Positions 52,284 to 61,935 of a stretch of DNA of 64,000 bases are shown one piece after another; position 1 is the first letter of the stretch; each line of letters begins with the position of its first letter. The DNA lies in NCBI GenBank assembly GCA_913061095.1, contig CAJXVM010000008.1, positions 124,001 to 188,000 on the forward strand. The letters are read 5' to 3'. The translations under genes were made by a program, and so were the position numbers. The DNA comes from an uncultured Ignavibacteria bacterium (lineage in GTDB: Bacteria > Bacteroidota > Ignavibacteria > SZUA-365). The notes under the pieces are model-generated. The model saw nothing but the letters and a program-made list of their open reading frames with translations, had not been told where the DNA came from and ran no database searches.

Positions 52284-55019
52284 CTACTTCAGAAGAAAGA
52301 GGCGCCTCGCGAGGACACGACCGCTGACATCCAGACTGAGAATGTAGATTCCACTCGGCAGACAGGCCGGAACGAACACTGTGGTGTATCTTCCAATGTT
52401 TCGCTCTGCATCGACAGGGGTTGCGACTTCCCGTCCCAGCAGGTCGTACATCCGCACGGCAATATGCCCCGGCTCGGGCACCGTATATGCGATAACGGCA
52501 TCCGATCGCACCGGATGTGGACTGATGTCCAGTTCAATACGCACCGGCTTGATCGCCTGAACCTTGGGAGAGGATGATCCCTCACACTCGTACAGATGAC
52601 TGAGTGCGGTGTTGAAGCTGTAGCCGCTCTTCCGCACGTCAGTGACGGTGAAACACCAGATGCTACCCGGATTGCGATCCCAGCTGGATTCGAGAACGGC
52701 CTCACCATTCGCGCCGGTAGTGCCGGTAACCGTGCCGGATGTCGGACCGCTGTAATCCGCTGTCACGACGGCGCCTCCGGCCGCCTGTCCGTTGTTGTCC
52801 CTGACGATGACGACATCCTGCGCAAACTCCTTGTTCCCCGGCTTGTACTGGCGGGTCACTAACTGGCTTTCGACATAGAGATATCCGCCGACGGTGGAGA
52901 CGGTGATGGTCACCTGGTCCGTTCCCGTCGCGTTATCGTTGTCCGTGACCGTCAGTGTCGCCTCATAGGTACCGGTGTTCGGGTACGTGTGCGTGGGGTT
53001 CGCATCAGTGGAGCTGTTTCCGTCGTCGAAATCCCAGTGATAGCCCGTGATGCTTCCGTCTGGATCGTACGATCCGCTGGAAGAGAAATCCACTGTGAGA
53101 GGAGGTGCGCCGCTCGTGGGTGACACACTCGCCACAGCGACGGGATCCTGGTTTACAACCGCACAGGGACCCAGCGTCGCACCCTTCTTGTCACAGGCCT
53201 GCAGCGCCTTTCGTTCGGTGTCGCATTTGGTCGTGCCGTTCTCACAGTATGTGACATCCGTCAGCCCCGGACCACAGCGGACATCCACCACGTTGACATG
53301 GAACCAGCATGTACTGACGTTATTGTTCGCATCCGTGATCGTGACGGAATAGGTCGTGGGCACCACTGGTGAAATCGATATGGACGATGTCATCTCGCTC
53401 GTGCTCCAGAGGTAACTCGTCACGGGATATCCACTGGTATTGCCCGCGGTCAGTGTCACCGACTGCGCACCGATCCCGAGGTAGAGGGTATTGAGCTGCT
53501 GGTTGACGACCGTGGGATTGGGAGTCATGGCGATCGTGGCATAGCGCAGCGCGGGACCCGTGCCGGATGCGGTGAACGTACTAAGGAAACCATCCTGCGC
53601 CCCCTGATAATAGGGGTGGCAGGAAGGAGGTGACAATGGGAAATCCTGACTCTCGGTCCAGCCGATGAGAGCAAGATCCCCTTCTGCGTTCGCTGAAACG
53701 GCGCGTCCCTGGTCATCTGCCGCGCCGCCGAGGAGCGTGCTCCATAGCGGGGTACCGTTCGCATTCAGCTTGAAGATGAATGCATCATCCCCTCCCGAGA
53801 GGACGGACTGATGCGCATTCACAAACGGAAAGGATGTGCTCGACGACCTGCCGATGACGATGACGTTCCCACTCCCATCAACGGTTGAACCATACACGTT
53901 TTCCTCCTGACTTCCGCCGGCATATGTCGCCCAGATCCTGCCGCATGCGGGATCGAGTTTCACAACGAACGCATCATTCCCGCCCTGCAGGCTGCTCTGC
54001 CAGGCTCCGGATGTCGTCGGAATATCCGTGCTGTTCGTCTCGAACGCAAGGAGCACGTTCCCGGATGCATCCGTATTGATATCGGTGCCGATTCCGAGTC
54101 CGTCCTCGTATCCTGTCCCGCCGTAATACGTCGATGCAAGGAGCGCGCACGCGGGAGAGAATTTCGCAACGTACACGTCGGAATTCCCCGCAAGAGAAGA
54201 CTGACACGCGCCCACCGTCGTCGGCAGGCCTGCACTCCTCGTATTCCCGCTGACGTGGATATTTCCGCCTGCATCGGAACAGAGCCCTTGAATTCCATCC
54301 GAATCACCACCACCGAGAAACGTCGCCCATACGCGTCCTCCCGTGGCATTCATTTTGACGATGAAGCCATCGTGCGTTCCACCGAACGTCCACTGGTAAC
54401 AGGATGTCGACACGGGGAAATCCGAACTGGCGGTCACTCCGGCCAGGATGCAGTTCCCGCCCGGATCGAATGCGACTGCATTCGCCCAGTCCGAACCGCT
54501 GCCGCCGTAATAGGACGCCCACTGCAACTGTCCGTTAGTATTGAACACAGCGACGAACGCGTCATTGCTCCCCGAAAGCGAAGCCTGATACGCATTCCGT
54601 GTCGGCAGGTCCGCACTCCAGGTCAGTCCGGACACGGCCACATTCCCGCTGGCGTCGACGGCAATACCTGCCGCGCGATCATTGTCCGATCCACCGAAAT
54701 ACGTCATCCACAGAAGCGTCCCGGAGCTGGAAAATTTTCCGACGACCGCGTCCACGTATCCGCCGAACGTCGCTTGCGCGGCGTTGAGCACCGGGGAACC
54801 GCCGCCGTAGGTTCTTCCGCATACATAGATATTCCCTTCACCGTCCACCGCAACGTCGGTGAACAGGTCCTGCATCGATCCACCATAGTACGTCGCCCAG
54901 GGATCGATGATGATTGACTCATTCGCATCGTTCAAATAATCGGTGTTCGCGAACGCCCGGGGCATCGCGAAGCACGCACTGAGCAGAAGTCCGCATAAAA
55001 TCAATGTAATGTGTCTCAT
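52284..55019 (-). CDS. Short SBBP-propeller protein with Ig, PKD and T9SS domains
   Basis: 911 residues from ATG 55019 (GGAG upstream; signal peptide MRHITLILCGLLLSACFAMP). The SBBP propeller starts almost at once (about 35-500; D-P-W-A-T-Y-Y-G-G then eight or so blades with G-N-x-x-V-x-G). An Ig-like domain, a Cys-rich linker (C-G-P-G...Y-C-E-N-G...C-D-T-E) and a PKD domain (about 660-740; Y-D-P-D-G-S-I-T-G-Y-H-W-D-F-D-D-G) follow. Then come a Big-1/invasin-like domain and a degenerate T9SS domain ending L-F-L-L-K without the full N-P-N-P-F. It lacks the SBBP N-domain and FN3 array of its two neighbours, so it is a sibling of different build. Probably exported; role unknown. Confidence 0.82.
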   Translation of the reverse strand: MRHITLILCGLLLSACFAMPRAFANTDYLNDANESIIIDPWATYYGGSMQDLFTDVAVDGEGNIYVCGRTYGGGSPVLNAAQATFGGYVDAVVGKFSSSGTLLWMTYFGGSDNDRAAGIAVDASGNVAVSGLTWSADLPTRNAYQASLSGSNDAFVAVFNTNGQLQWASYYGGSGSDWANAVAFDPGGNCILAGVTASSDFPVSTSCYQWTFGGTHDGFIVKMNATGGRVWATFLGGGDSDGIQGLCSDAGGNIHVSGNTRSAGLPTTVGACQSSLAGNSDVYVAKFSPACALLASTYYGGTGYEDGLGIGTDINTDASGNVLLAFETNSTDIPTTSGAWQSSLQGGNDAFVVKLDPACGRIWATYAGGSQEENVYGSTVDGSGNVIVIGRSSSTSFPFVNAHQSVLSGGDDAFIFKLNANGTPLWSTLLGGAADDQGRAVSANAEGDLALIGWTESQDFPLSPPSCHPYYQGAQDGFLSTFTASGTGPALRYATIAMTPNPTVVNQQLNTLYLGIGAQSVTLTAGNTSGYPVTSYLWSTSEMTSSISISPVVPTTYSVTITDANNNVSTCWFHVNVVDVRCGPGLTDVTYCENGTTKCDTERKALQACDKKGATLGPCAVVNQDPVAVASVSPTSGAPPLTVDFSSSGSYDPDGSITGYHWDFDDGNSSTDANPTHTYPNTGTYEATLTVTDNDNATGTDQVTITVSTVGGYLYVESQLVTRQYKPGNKEFAQDVVIVRDNNGQAAGGAVVTADYSGPTSGTVTGTTGANGEAVLESSWDRNPGSIWCFTVTDVRKSGYSFNTALSHLYECEGSSSPKVQAIKPVRIELDISPHPVRSDAVIAYTVPEPGHIAVRMYDLLGREVATPVDAERNIGRYTTVFVPACLPSGIYILSLDVSGRVLARRLFLLK

Positions 55020-55229
55020 GACTACTCCGCCTGATATATTGATATAACGCACGGTAAGAACGTGCCTGATTTCATCACCGATTTCACATTGGATGACGCT
55101 GAAATCAGTCAATATTTCCGGGGAATCTCAATGAGCAGGGTATCACGTTTTCATGAGTATGAATACTCATTTTTGCATGGTCGGGGATGCCACATGGCTT
55201 CGCCCACGGCACAGGCGATGGCCGGAAAA

Positions 55230-55254
55230 GCGAAGCCCCCGTTCGGGGGCTCGC
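55230..55254 (-). terminator. Intrinsic terminator after SBBP paralogue B
   Basis: On the (-) strand GCGAGCCCCCG, a two-base loop and CGGGGGCTTCGC form a strong stem with one bulged base, followed by TTTT. It lies about 70 bases past the stop at 55325 and before the start of the next (-) gene (55019). The rest of the 305-base gap holds no gene I can support. Confidence 0.75.
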
Positions 55255-55324
55255 GTAATCGTGAATGTGTGAAATCTTCGTTCGAACAGTATCTGTCCGT
55301 GCATCGGCTCTCGACAGAGAACAG

Positions 55325-58300
55325 CTACCGCATCAGCACCATCTTCCGTGTCAGCACAACATCCGGTGTCTCTAACCGATAGGAGTACACACCCGAAGGG
55401 AGTCCGCTCGCATCGAACGCAACCGCATGCGTGCCTGCGGCCAGCGGCCAACGGCTGGCGATTCTCTTTACCTCCCGTCCCAGCGCGTCCGTGACGATCA
55501 GCGCTACACGCATCGGTTTCGTCAGCGTATAGGAGATGGTCGTCCCGGGATTGAAGGGATTCGGGTAGTTCTGATGCAGGATGCAGGATGCCGGCAGCCC
55601 TCCGGGGGTATCGACAGCTGTCGTGGTGTCTGCCGGAGACGGAACCGCAATCGTTCTGCGGTCGAGAAAACGACGGTTCCCGGTCTCGAGGACGACCGAG
55701 ACTTCCACATGTCTGGTCGACGGAGGGACCTCGATTTCCATGCTGCCCTCTCCGGAACTTCCGGGCTGCAGTGCACCGAGAGAAAAAACGTTTCCTGTCA
55801 TCGCGGTGACGTCTCTGCTGAGAATGGTGACGATTGCCCTGGCACCGGGAGCGTCCGATCCGCCGAGGTTCGCGGTCGTCAGACGGAGACTGCAGCGGTG
55901 CTCACCGCTCGAAGGTTCGCGAACGATCTCCCCTTCCGTCACACCGAGCGCAGGCAGGGTGATCAGGCTCTCCGTACCGGTTCTCATAGCGGTGATCGCA
56001 TCCACGGCGGCATCGAGCGGGGCAAGAATGGAATCGATTTCCACGAGGAGATTGTCCTGCCGCTCTGTCGTCGGTGTGAGCACATAATCCATCAGGGAAA
56101 CCGACAGCACGGCGCGGCGCATCGCAAGCAGCTGCATGCGCGCAAGAATACCGTAATAGTCGTCACGCAGATCCTGCCGGAGGTAGATATCCATGGGCTC
56201 AATCCCGAGCAGGGGCCGCTGCAGCAGTGCCGCCTCCGCAATCATGGCATGACCGCTCCGCCGCAGTGCCTCGAAATGTTCGATAATGAAATCGGTGTCA
56301 CCCTCCTGCACCTTGCCGCGCAGTTCGATAAGCGAATCCCTGTCGGAAGCGACTGAAGGAGCGACGACGGAACGCCGCAGCGCAGCGGGGGAAGCTTTCC
56401 TCCCGGTCCGACCGGACGCAGCGGAAAAGCCGGGAAGTACATCCCGGAATCCGCTCGTTTCCGGATTGAAAATCGCCAGCCCGGATTGCCGGAGCAGCGC
56501 AGGGAGCGAACCGAGTTCCGGGATCTCTTCGGATGCAGTGAGATACAGCATGCGCGCCACAGGCGTGGCTGCTGCCGCGATCGCATCGTGAAGACCGGTC
56601 ACCATGCGTGGACGTAGATCCCGCAGTTTCTGGAAAAATGCCTCAAGGGGAGTACCCGCCGCCTGGTCGAGGGCGTACGCGGCATCCATCGCCGTACAGA
56701 TGCTGCCGTACGGTGCGAAGGCCATCCTCAGCGCATCGACCTCGGTGCGCACTGTCTGAACCGCGGTGCTGCGCTTCGCGATGGCCGCCTGACGGCTTCC
56801 GGAACAATCCAGCTGTTCCGTTTTGTCCGCGAAGAACGGGATGAGCGGTTGTGTGACCGGGAGATAGTGCGTTCCAAGGATGTACTCTTTCCAGTAATCC
56901 ACCATCGGCACCAGTATCGTTTTGCTCATATTCGGGATTTCACCCCGTTCCTCCAGCATGGTGACATAGAGGTCCGCCAGCTTCGCATCGGGTGTTATTC
57001 CCATGAGCTGCATCAAAAGGATGGCGCCGTCGAACACGGGATTGATCATGTCGACGATAGCCGCATCCAGGCACGGCTCCTCGCTGCCGAGAAACGCACA
57101 TTCGTCCTCCCATGTGAGACCGAGCGCACAGACGTTCCTCATCGTCATTCCGATCGGCGCGGCTGCCTGTTTCGCCGTTCCCGCCGCTCCCTCGATGGGA
57201 GGGGTATAACTCAGATCCTGGAATCCGCTGGACATCACGCGCTCCAGAAATGCAAAGCGTTCAAACGCCTCCACGGCTTTGCTCTGATCTTCAGGATAAT
57301 CGGTCTGCCACCGGGCGATCAGGCTGCGCGCTGCTGTTTCGTCGTACCCGCGCTGATAATCCGCGAATATCTGACGCAGAATCACCATTGACGCGCTTCC
57401 ATCGGGGATGAGTTCTTCGAGTCCGGAGAACATCGCTTCTTTCATCGCCATGGCGTCACGCAGTTCCTGTCCCATCGGGTTTCGGTCGGTTGTCGCACTG
57501 ACGACGGCAGACCAGTCGGAACACCCGTCGCTGTTGCGCGCACGCACGCGGTACCAGTACTTCGCATTCTGCCGGAGTCCGTGATCCGTATAACTGCTGT
57601 CGCCGGCGCCGAGATTCGATGTGACCGTCTGGAAGCCGGCGTCATGTGCAATCTCGGAACGTTCGATTTCGAAACCGTCTTCGTTCGATGGCGACGGCAT
57701 CTCCCAGGTGATCCGTATCTCGCTGGTGCTCAGGGGCCTCGCGTACACGTTCGTCGGCACGGGCGGCAGATCAAGATTCTCCTCGAGCGTCGTCGCATAG
57801 ACGACATCCGACCACGGCGACGTTCCGCTGCTGTTGTATGCGCGGACGCGGTAATAGTAGGTTGTCAGCGGCTCCAGGCCCTTCCGCTCATACGCGCGTT
57901 TCCCCGGCGCCACCGCGGGTTCGATTGTCACGAAGTCCGCGTCGTCGCGTGTCGGGGATTCCTGGATCTCGCAGCCATCCTCATACGAGTTGGGCGGCAG
58001 AACCCACGTGATTTTGATGGTATGCCCATCCAGTGCCTCGGCGTCGGCGAAGAACGGCCGGCCGGGAGCGGGGCGCGCATAGGTCCGCGCGGTGTCAACA
58101 TTCGAATACCCCGAGTTCGCGACTTCGTTCACAGCGCGAACACGGTACCAGTAGACGGTATTCGGTTCGAGATGCTCATCTTTCAGTTCGGTGATTCCTG
58201 CAGTTGTCGTGTGAACAGAGGAGGTCCAGGTCGCGCCGTCCTCACTGCGATCGATTTCGAAAAGATTTTCGTTCGTCGAGGCACGCTCCCAGGACAACTG

Positions 58301-61300
58301 TACGGTGTAAATGTCCAGTGCGTCCGCGACGAGATTGACGGGCGTCGCGGGGGCGAGGCTGGTGAGGATGAACACCTCGTTCGAGTACGCGGAGGCAGCG
58401 TCAGCACCCACGGCACGGACACGGAACGCATAGGTCGTGTCTTCCGTCAGGCCGGTGACATCATAGTGCGTTACGTCGGCATCCGCCGTGTGAATGACCG
58501 TCCAGAGCCCGTATTTGATGCGCTGTTCGATGTCATAGCCGGTCTCGTCGGGGGAATGATCCGTCCACTCGAGATGAACGGAGGTTTCACTCAACAGCGA
58601 GGCAGTGAGATCCGTGGGCGCGTGAAGGAATTTCAGTGTCGTCGCCTGTACGACGTTCGAATAGTCGGAAGCGATCAGGCTGTCCATCGCGAACACGCGG
58701 AATGAGTAAGTCGTCAGCGGAGTGAGATTCGTCACGGTGGCGGTGGTGCTGTTCTCGCGGAGCGTATCCACCGGGCGCCAGTCGCCGCCATTTTTCAATT
58801 CCACGATATAGTCCGTTTCATTGGTGGCGATATCCTCCCAGAGAAGCCCCACCTCTTTTGAAGAAACATCCGCGACTTTCAGATTCAGCGGCGCCGGAAA
58901 CACCGGCATGATGATCTCCTTTTCGGGCGAATAGTCGGAGTCGAACGCCCAGTTGACTGCCTTGACGCGGAAAGTGTACCGCGTCTGCGGTTGCAATCCG
59001 GTGAGCATGTGCTGAAAAGCGTTCATCGTGTCCGTCGCCACGACCTGCCACGGTCCGTCTTCCTTGCGCATTTCGATGATGTACTCGGTCTCGTTGTCTG
59101 CGTTGTCTGTCCAGCTCAGCATGACTTTCGTCGGCGACAGTGCGGTCACCGACAGGTTGGTCGGTGTGGCAGGCTTGTAGAGCGGCATGATGATACCGTC
59201 CGGAGACATCGAAGCGACGAACATGTCGGTACCGTAGAAGTTGTCACCGGACTGGATGGTCACGAGATCCGGCTGCCAAGCATTGTACACCGGGAAATCC
59301 AGGCTCGAGGTGCGGCCGCAGAGAATCACGTTTCCGCTTCCGTCACAGTCGATACTCCGGCCGACGTCGTAGCGATCGCCACCCAGGTAGGTTGCCCATT
59401 GCTTCTTTCCATGCCGGTCCAGCTTGACGACATACGCGTCACTGCTGCTGGCGTGTTTGGGCTGCCAGGGATTGACGACCGGCAGATTGACACTGTTTGT
59501 CCCTCCCGTGAAAAACATGTTGTCATTCGCATCCGTCGCCACGCCCCCGATGCCATCACCGCCGCTGCCGCCGAAGAACGTAGCCAGGATACGGGCTCCG
59601 CCCGGGGTCATTTTCAGAATGTATGCGTCACTCCCGCCTCCGATATAGGGCTGTTCGGCTCCGCTCACAGGGAAGTCGGCGCTGCCGGTGCTGCCGCCCA
59701 CGATCACGTTCCGGCTGTTGTCCGTCGTCACGGCGTATGCACCGTCGCCGCCGCTGCCGCCGCAGTACGTGCACCAGTCGAGGACTCCCGCGCTGCTGAA
59801 CTTCGCGATGAAGGCATCATTCGAACTCGGATTGCCGATCACAGGCTGCAACGCATTCTGAACCGGGAAATACTGGCTCGTGGTGACACCGACCAGAACA
59901 ATATCTCCGGAGGCGTCGACAGTCACACCTTCGCCCCCGTCACCCCGTTCACCGCCGATGTAGGTGGACCAGAGCAGTGCACCGGTCGACGAGAACTTGG
60001 AGAGGAAGGCATCATTCTGCTGTTTCTTGTCCTTCTGCCACGCGTTCTTGACGGGGAAATCATCGCTCTCGGTAAATCCGGTGATCACGACATCCCCGCT
60101 CCCGTCCAAGGCGATCCCGATGCCGTGTTCACGGTACGTTCCTCCAAAATACGTTGCCCACTGACAGGCACCGCTGCCGCTGAGCATCAGGACAAAGGCA
60201 TCATCCGCGGTCTTCGCCGCGATCGCCGGCTGCAGGGCATTCTTGACGGGAAAATCAATGCTGCCGACCGGACCGACGATTGCGATGTTTCCACTTGCAT
60301 CCACGGCGATATCATGTCCCATCTCGTTCGCACTCCCGCCATAGTACGTCGACCAGAGCGGTGAACCCGAATTGCTGAATTTCAGGATGGCGATGTCGTA
60401 TCCTCCCGCGTGCGTTCCCTGCGGCCCTCCACTGACGGGAAAATCCGTACTGTAGGTGTAGCCGCACACGATGATGTCGCCGCTCGGATCGACGGCGACA
60501 CCGTACGCGTCGTCCGTCTCGGTTCCGCCGTAATACGTCGCCCAGGGATCAATCACCAGGGTCTGTGTCGGGTCGTAGGCGCCGACATCAAAGGTGACCT
60601 CTTTCCCGCTCAGGACGAATGTTGTGGGAACGTCCTTCCCCATGACCTGATAGGAGTACGGCGACTGTTCATCGATCGCGCCGATGGGCGTGGCGATGAA
60701 AAGCCTGCCGTCCGCGGCATGTTCCATCGCGACCGCACCGTCGTAGCGCAGGCGGATCTGTGAGGGATCACCGCCGGCACGGACAACGAATTCATATTTC
60801 GTTTTTCCCGGCGCAGCCGCGAACACCATGTCGATGTGATCATAGACGTTCTCATAGACGATCCGCCGGTACCCGGGCACATGCGTGATGCCCTCCGGGC
60901 AGTGCGGATAGTAATAGTTGCTGTAGGACGAAAGTTTTTCCTCTGCCCGGATGCGCACGAACGGATTGCTTCCGACGAGCTGCATATCCATGCGATGTGT
61001 CGAGAATCCAGCGTCCGCAGGAAACGCCGCCCGCATCGGACCGGATATTTTACTCGCATCCTGTTCAACCAGATCGCTGGACTCACCGGCTGATTCATGA
61101 AACACGTAACTGACGCCGCCGGTCGTAAAATACAGCCGCGCGGTTCCCGCGTCCGCAGTGTAGAGGATGTCGGGACGGAGTCTGCCATCCGTATCCACGA
61201 CCTGTCCGCGGTTTTCAGTAAACACGATCTGTGACTGCGACCGGCCTCGTGCGGGCGTTTCCTGATGATCAGTGATGGTATGCGTGTTTCGGGATACGTG

Positions 61301-61396
61301 ATCCTCCGCTCCATCGACGGGCGTGGCGGTTCCGGTTGTCCGGCACAGGATGAAGCAGAGACTGATGCAGAGACAGGAGGACAGAGCATATTTCAT
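55325..61396 (-). CDS. SBBP propeller / six FN3 / helical-domain giant protein with T9SS sorting domain (paralogue B)
   Basis: 2,023 residues; ATG 61396 after GAGGTG; signal peptide (MKYALSSCLCISLCFILC). Same domain order as the 45769 gene: N-domain with V-F-T-E-N-R-G-Q-V-V-D-T-D-G; SBBP blades from D-P-W-A-T-Y-Y-G-G; six FN3 domains; the unnamed helical domain with T-W-E-D-E-C-A-F-L-G-S and D-Y-Q-R-G-Y-D-E-T-A-A-R; a beta domain; and a T9SS domain (N-Y-P-N-P-F-N-P; ends R-K-M-V-L-M-R). By eye it is clearly higher in GC than paralogue A. The leader carries copy 2 of the palindromic motif and a stem-loop, so this copy may be controlled together with the small secreted protein gene at 9247. Confidence 0.9.
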   Translation of the reverse strand: MKYALSSCLCISLCFILCRTTGTATPVDGAEDHVSRNTHTITDHQETPARGRSQSQIVFTENRGQVVDTDGRLRPDILYTADAGTARLYFTTGGVSYVFHESAGESSDLVEQDASKISGPMRAAFPADAGFSTHRMDMQLVGSNPFVRIRAEEKLSSYSNYYYPHCPEGITHVPGYRRIVYENVYDHIDMVFAAAPGKTKYEFVVRAGGDPSQIRLRYDGAVAMEHAADGRLFIATPIGAIDEQSPYSYQVMGKDVPTTFVLSGKEVTFDVGAYDPTQTLVIDPWATYYGGTETDDAYGVAVDPSGDIIVCGYTYSTDFPVSGGPQGTHAGGYDIAILKFSNSGSPLWSTYYGGSANEMGHDIAVDASGNIAIVGPVGSIDFPVKNALQPAIAAKTADDAFVLMLSGSGACQWATYFGGTYREHGIGIALDGSGDVVITGFTESDDFPVKNAWQKDKKQQNDAFLSKFSSTGALLWSTYIGGERGDGGEGVTVDASGDIVLVGVTTSQYFPVQNALQPVIGNPSSNDAFIAKFSSAGVLDWCTYCGGSGGDGAYAVTTDNSRNVIVGGSTGSADFPVSGAEQPYIGGGSDAYILKMTPGGARILATFFGGSGGDGIGGVATDANDNMFFTGGTNSVNLPVVNPWQPKHASSSDAYVVKLDRHGKKQWATYLGGDRYDVGRSIDCDGSGNVILCGRTSSLDFPVYNAWQPDLVTIQSGDNFYGTDMFVASMSPDGIIMPLYKPATPTNLSVTALSPTKVMLSWTDNADNETEYIIEMRKEDGPWQVVATDTMNAFQHMLTGLQPQTRYTFRVKAVNWAFDSDYSPEKEIIMPVFPAPLNLKVADVSSKEVGLLWEDIATNETDYIVELKNGGDWRPVDTLRENSTTATVTNLTPLTTYSFRVFAMDSLIASDYSNVVQATTLKFLHAPTDLTASLLSETSVHLEWTDHSPDETGYDIEQRIKYGLWTVIHTADADVTHYDVTGLTEDTTYAFRVRAVGADAASAYSNEVFILTSLAPATPVNLVADALDIYTVQLSWERASTNENLFEIDRSEDGATWTSSVHTTTAGITELKDEHLEPNTVYWYRVRAVNEVANSGYSNVDTARTYARPAPGRPFFADAEALDGHTIKITWVLPPNSYEDGCEIQESPTRDDADFVTIEPAVAPGKRAYERKGLEPLTTYYYRVRAYNSSGTSPWSDVVYATTLEENLDLPPVPTNVYARPLSTSEIRITWEMPSPSNEDGFEIERSEIAHDAGFQTVTSNLGAGDSSYTDHGLRQNAKYWYRVRARNSDGCSDWSAVVSATTDRNPMGQELRDAMAMKEAMFSGLEELIPDGSASMVILRQIFADYQRGYDETAARSLIARWQTDYPEDQSKAVEAFERFAFLERVMSSGFQDLSYTPPIEGAAGTAKQAAAPIGMTMRNVCALGLTWEDECAFLGSEEPCLDAAIVDMINPVFDGAILLMQLMGITPDAKLADLYVTMLEERGEIPNMSKTILVPMVDYWKEYILGTHYLPVTQPLIPFFADKTEQLDCSGSRQAAIAKRSTAVQTVRTEVDALRMAFAPYGSICTAMDAAYALDQAAGTPLEAFFQKLRDLRPRMVTGLHDAIAAAATPVARMLYLTASEEIPELGSLPALLRQSGLAIFNPETSGFRDVLPGFSAASGRTGRKASPAALRRSVVAPSVASDRDSLIELRGKVQEGDTDFIIEHFEALRRSGHAMIAEAALLQRPLLGIEPMDIYLRQDLRDDYYGILARMQLLAMRRAVLSVSLMDYVLTPTTERQDNLLVEIDSILAPLDAAVDAITAMRTGTESLITLPALGVTEGEIVREPSSGEHRCSLRLTTANLGGSDAPGARAIVTILSRDVTAMTGNVFSLGALQPGSSGEGSMEIEVPPSTRHVEVSVVLETGNRRFLDRRTIAVPSPADTTTAVDTPGGLPASCILHQNYPNPFNPGTTISYTLTKPMRVALIVTDALGREVKRIASRWPLAAGTHAVAFDASGLPSGVYSYRLETPDVVLTRKMVLMR

Positions 61397-61439
61397 GGCA
61401 CACCTCTATAGAGAATGACACTCGACGGCATGGCAAACC

Positions 61440-61464
61440 ACCCGCGGCCGGAGAAATCGCGGGT
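61440..61464 (-). promoter_or_regulatory. Stem-loop in the leader of SBBP paralogue B
   Basis: ACCCGCG (61440-61446) and CGCGGGT (61458-61464) pair with an 11-base loop, 44-68 bases upstream of the start codon. Its place mirrors the stem-loop at 9293-9324 in the other motif-bearing leader, though the sequences are unrelated. Confidence 0.5.
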
Positions 61465-61530
61465 ATTGGGAAAAATGAAATGGGATTATTTGCGCTTGTG
61501 AAATGGTACGAAACGGGAAACGAGAAAGAT

Positions 61531-61562
61531 ATAGGTAGTACCACCTATTTTTATCGGCAATA
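61531..61562 (-). promoter_or_regulatory. Palindromic regulatory motif, copy 2
   Basis: ATAGGTAGTACCACCTAT (61531-61548) is an 18-bp palindrome with one mismatched pair, followed by TTTTTAT and a degenerate third half-site (ATCGGCAATA, 61553-61562) at the same 22-base step as in copy 1. It is 135 bases upstream of the (-) start at 61396 and has the same orientation relative to its gene as copy 1. Confidence 0.7.
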
Positions 61563-61626
61563 ACTCCGGGGACTCGCGCCCCCGGTCTGCGGTATTCGTG
61601 CCGCTGCCCGCATTGTGTGTCGCGTA

Positions 61627-61695
61627 TCAGCGCATCAGCACCATCTTCCGAGTCAGCACAACATCCGCCGCCTCCATCCAAGGGCTGCGGGAGAT
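61627..61695 (-). pseudogene. Remnant of a T9SS sorting-domain 3' end
   Basis: Reading (-) into a stop at 61629-61627, the last twelve codons give D-V-V-L-T-R-K-M-V-L-M-R, identical in protein and nearly identical in DNA to the last twelve residues of SBBP paralogue B. About ten codons further upstream the frame hits a stop, and nothing else of the gene remains. It is best read as the tail of a lost or duplicated gene. The rest of the 61397-61935 gap holds only the motif, the stem-loop and the upstream region of the S74 gene. Confidence 0.7.
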
Positions 61696-61935
61696 TCATC
61701 ATCGTTCTCACAGAAGGAATGACACCCGACTTTACACATTCCCTCCGTTAAAGTCAACCTTGTCTCATTTTCTGAACGTCAGGACGTATTCTGTTGACAT
61801 TACCTCCAGAGCCCACTACCTTCCCTGTAACGCAATCCCGAATATTCCGCTCCACATCACTCTCAGTCCCTCAGGGACCGCTGTACCATCGCGCATAATT
61901 CCCCTTCCCATAGACAATCCATCGGAGGAATGACG

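Noticed and set aside
55167-55451. 94-codon (-) open frame past the end of SBBP paralogue B, and the similar frame at 61406-61711
   Set aside because: They overlap the real gene end or its remnant in another frame and share only the sequence antiphase to the T9SS tail.
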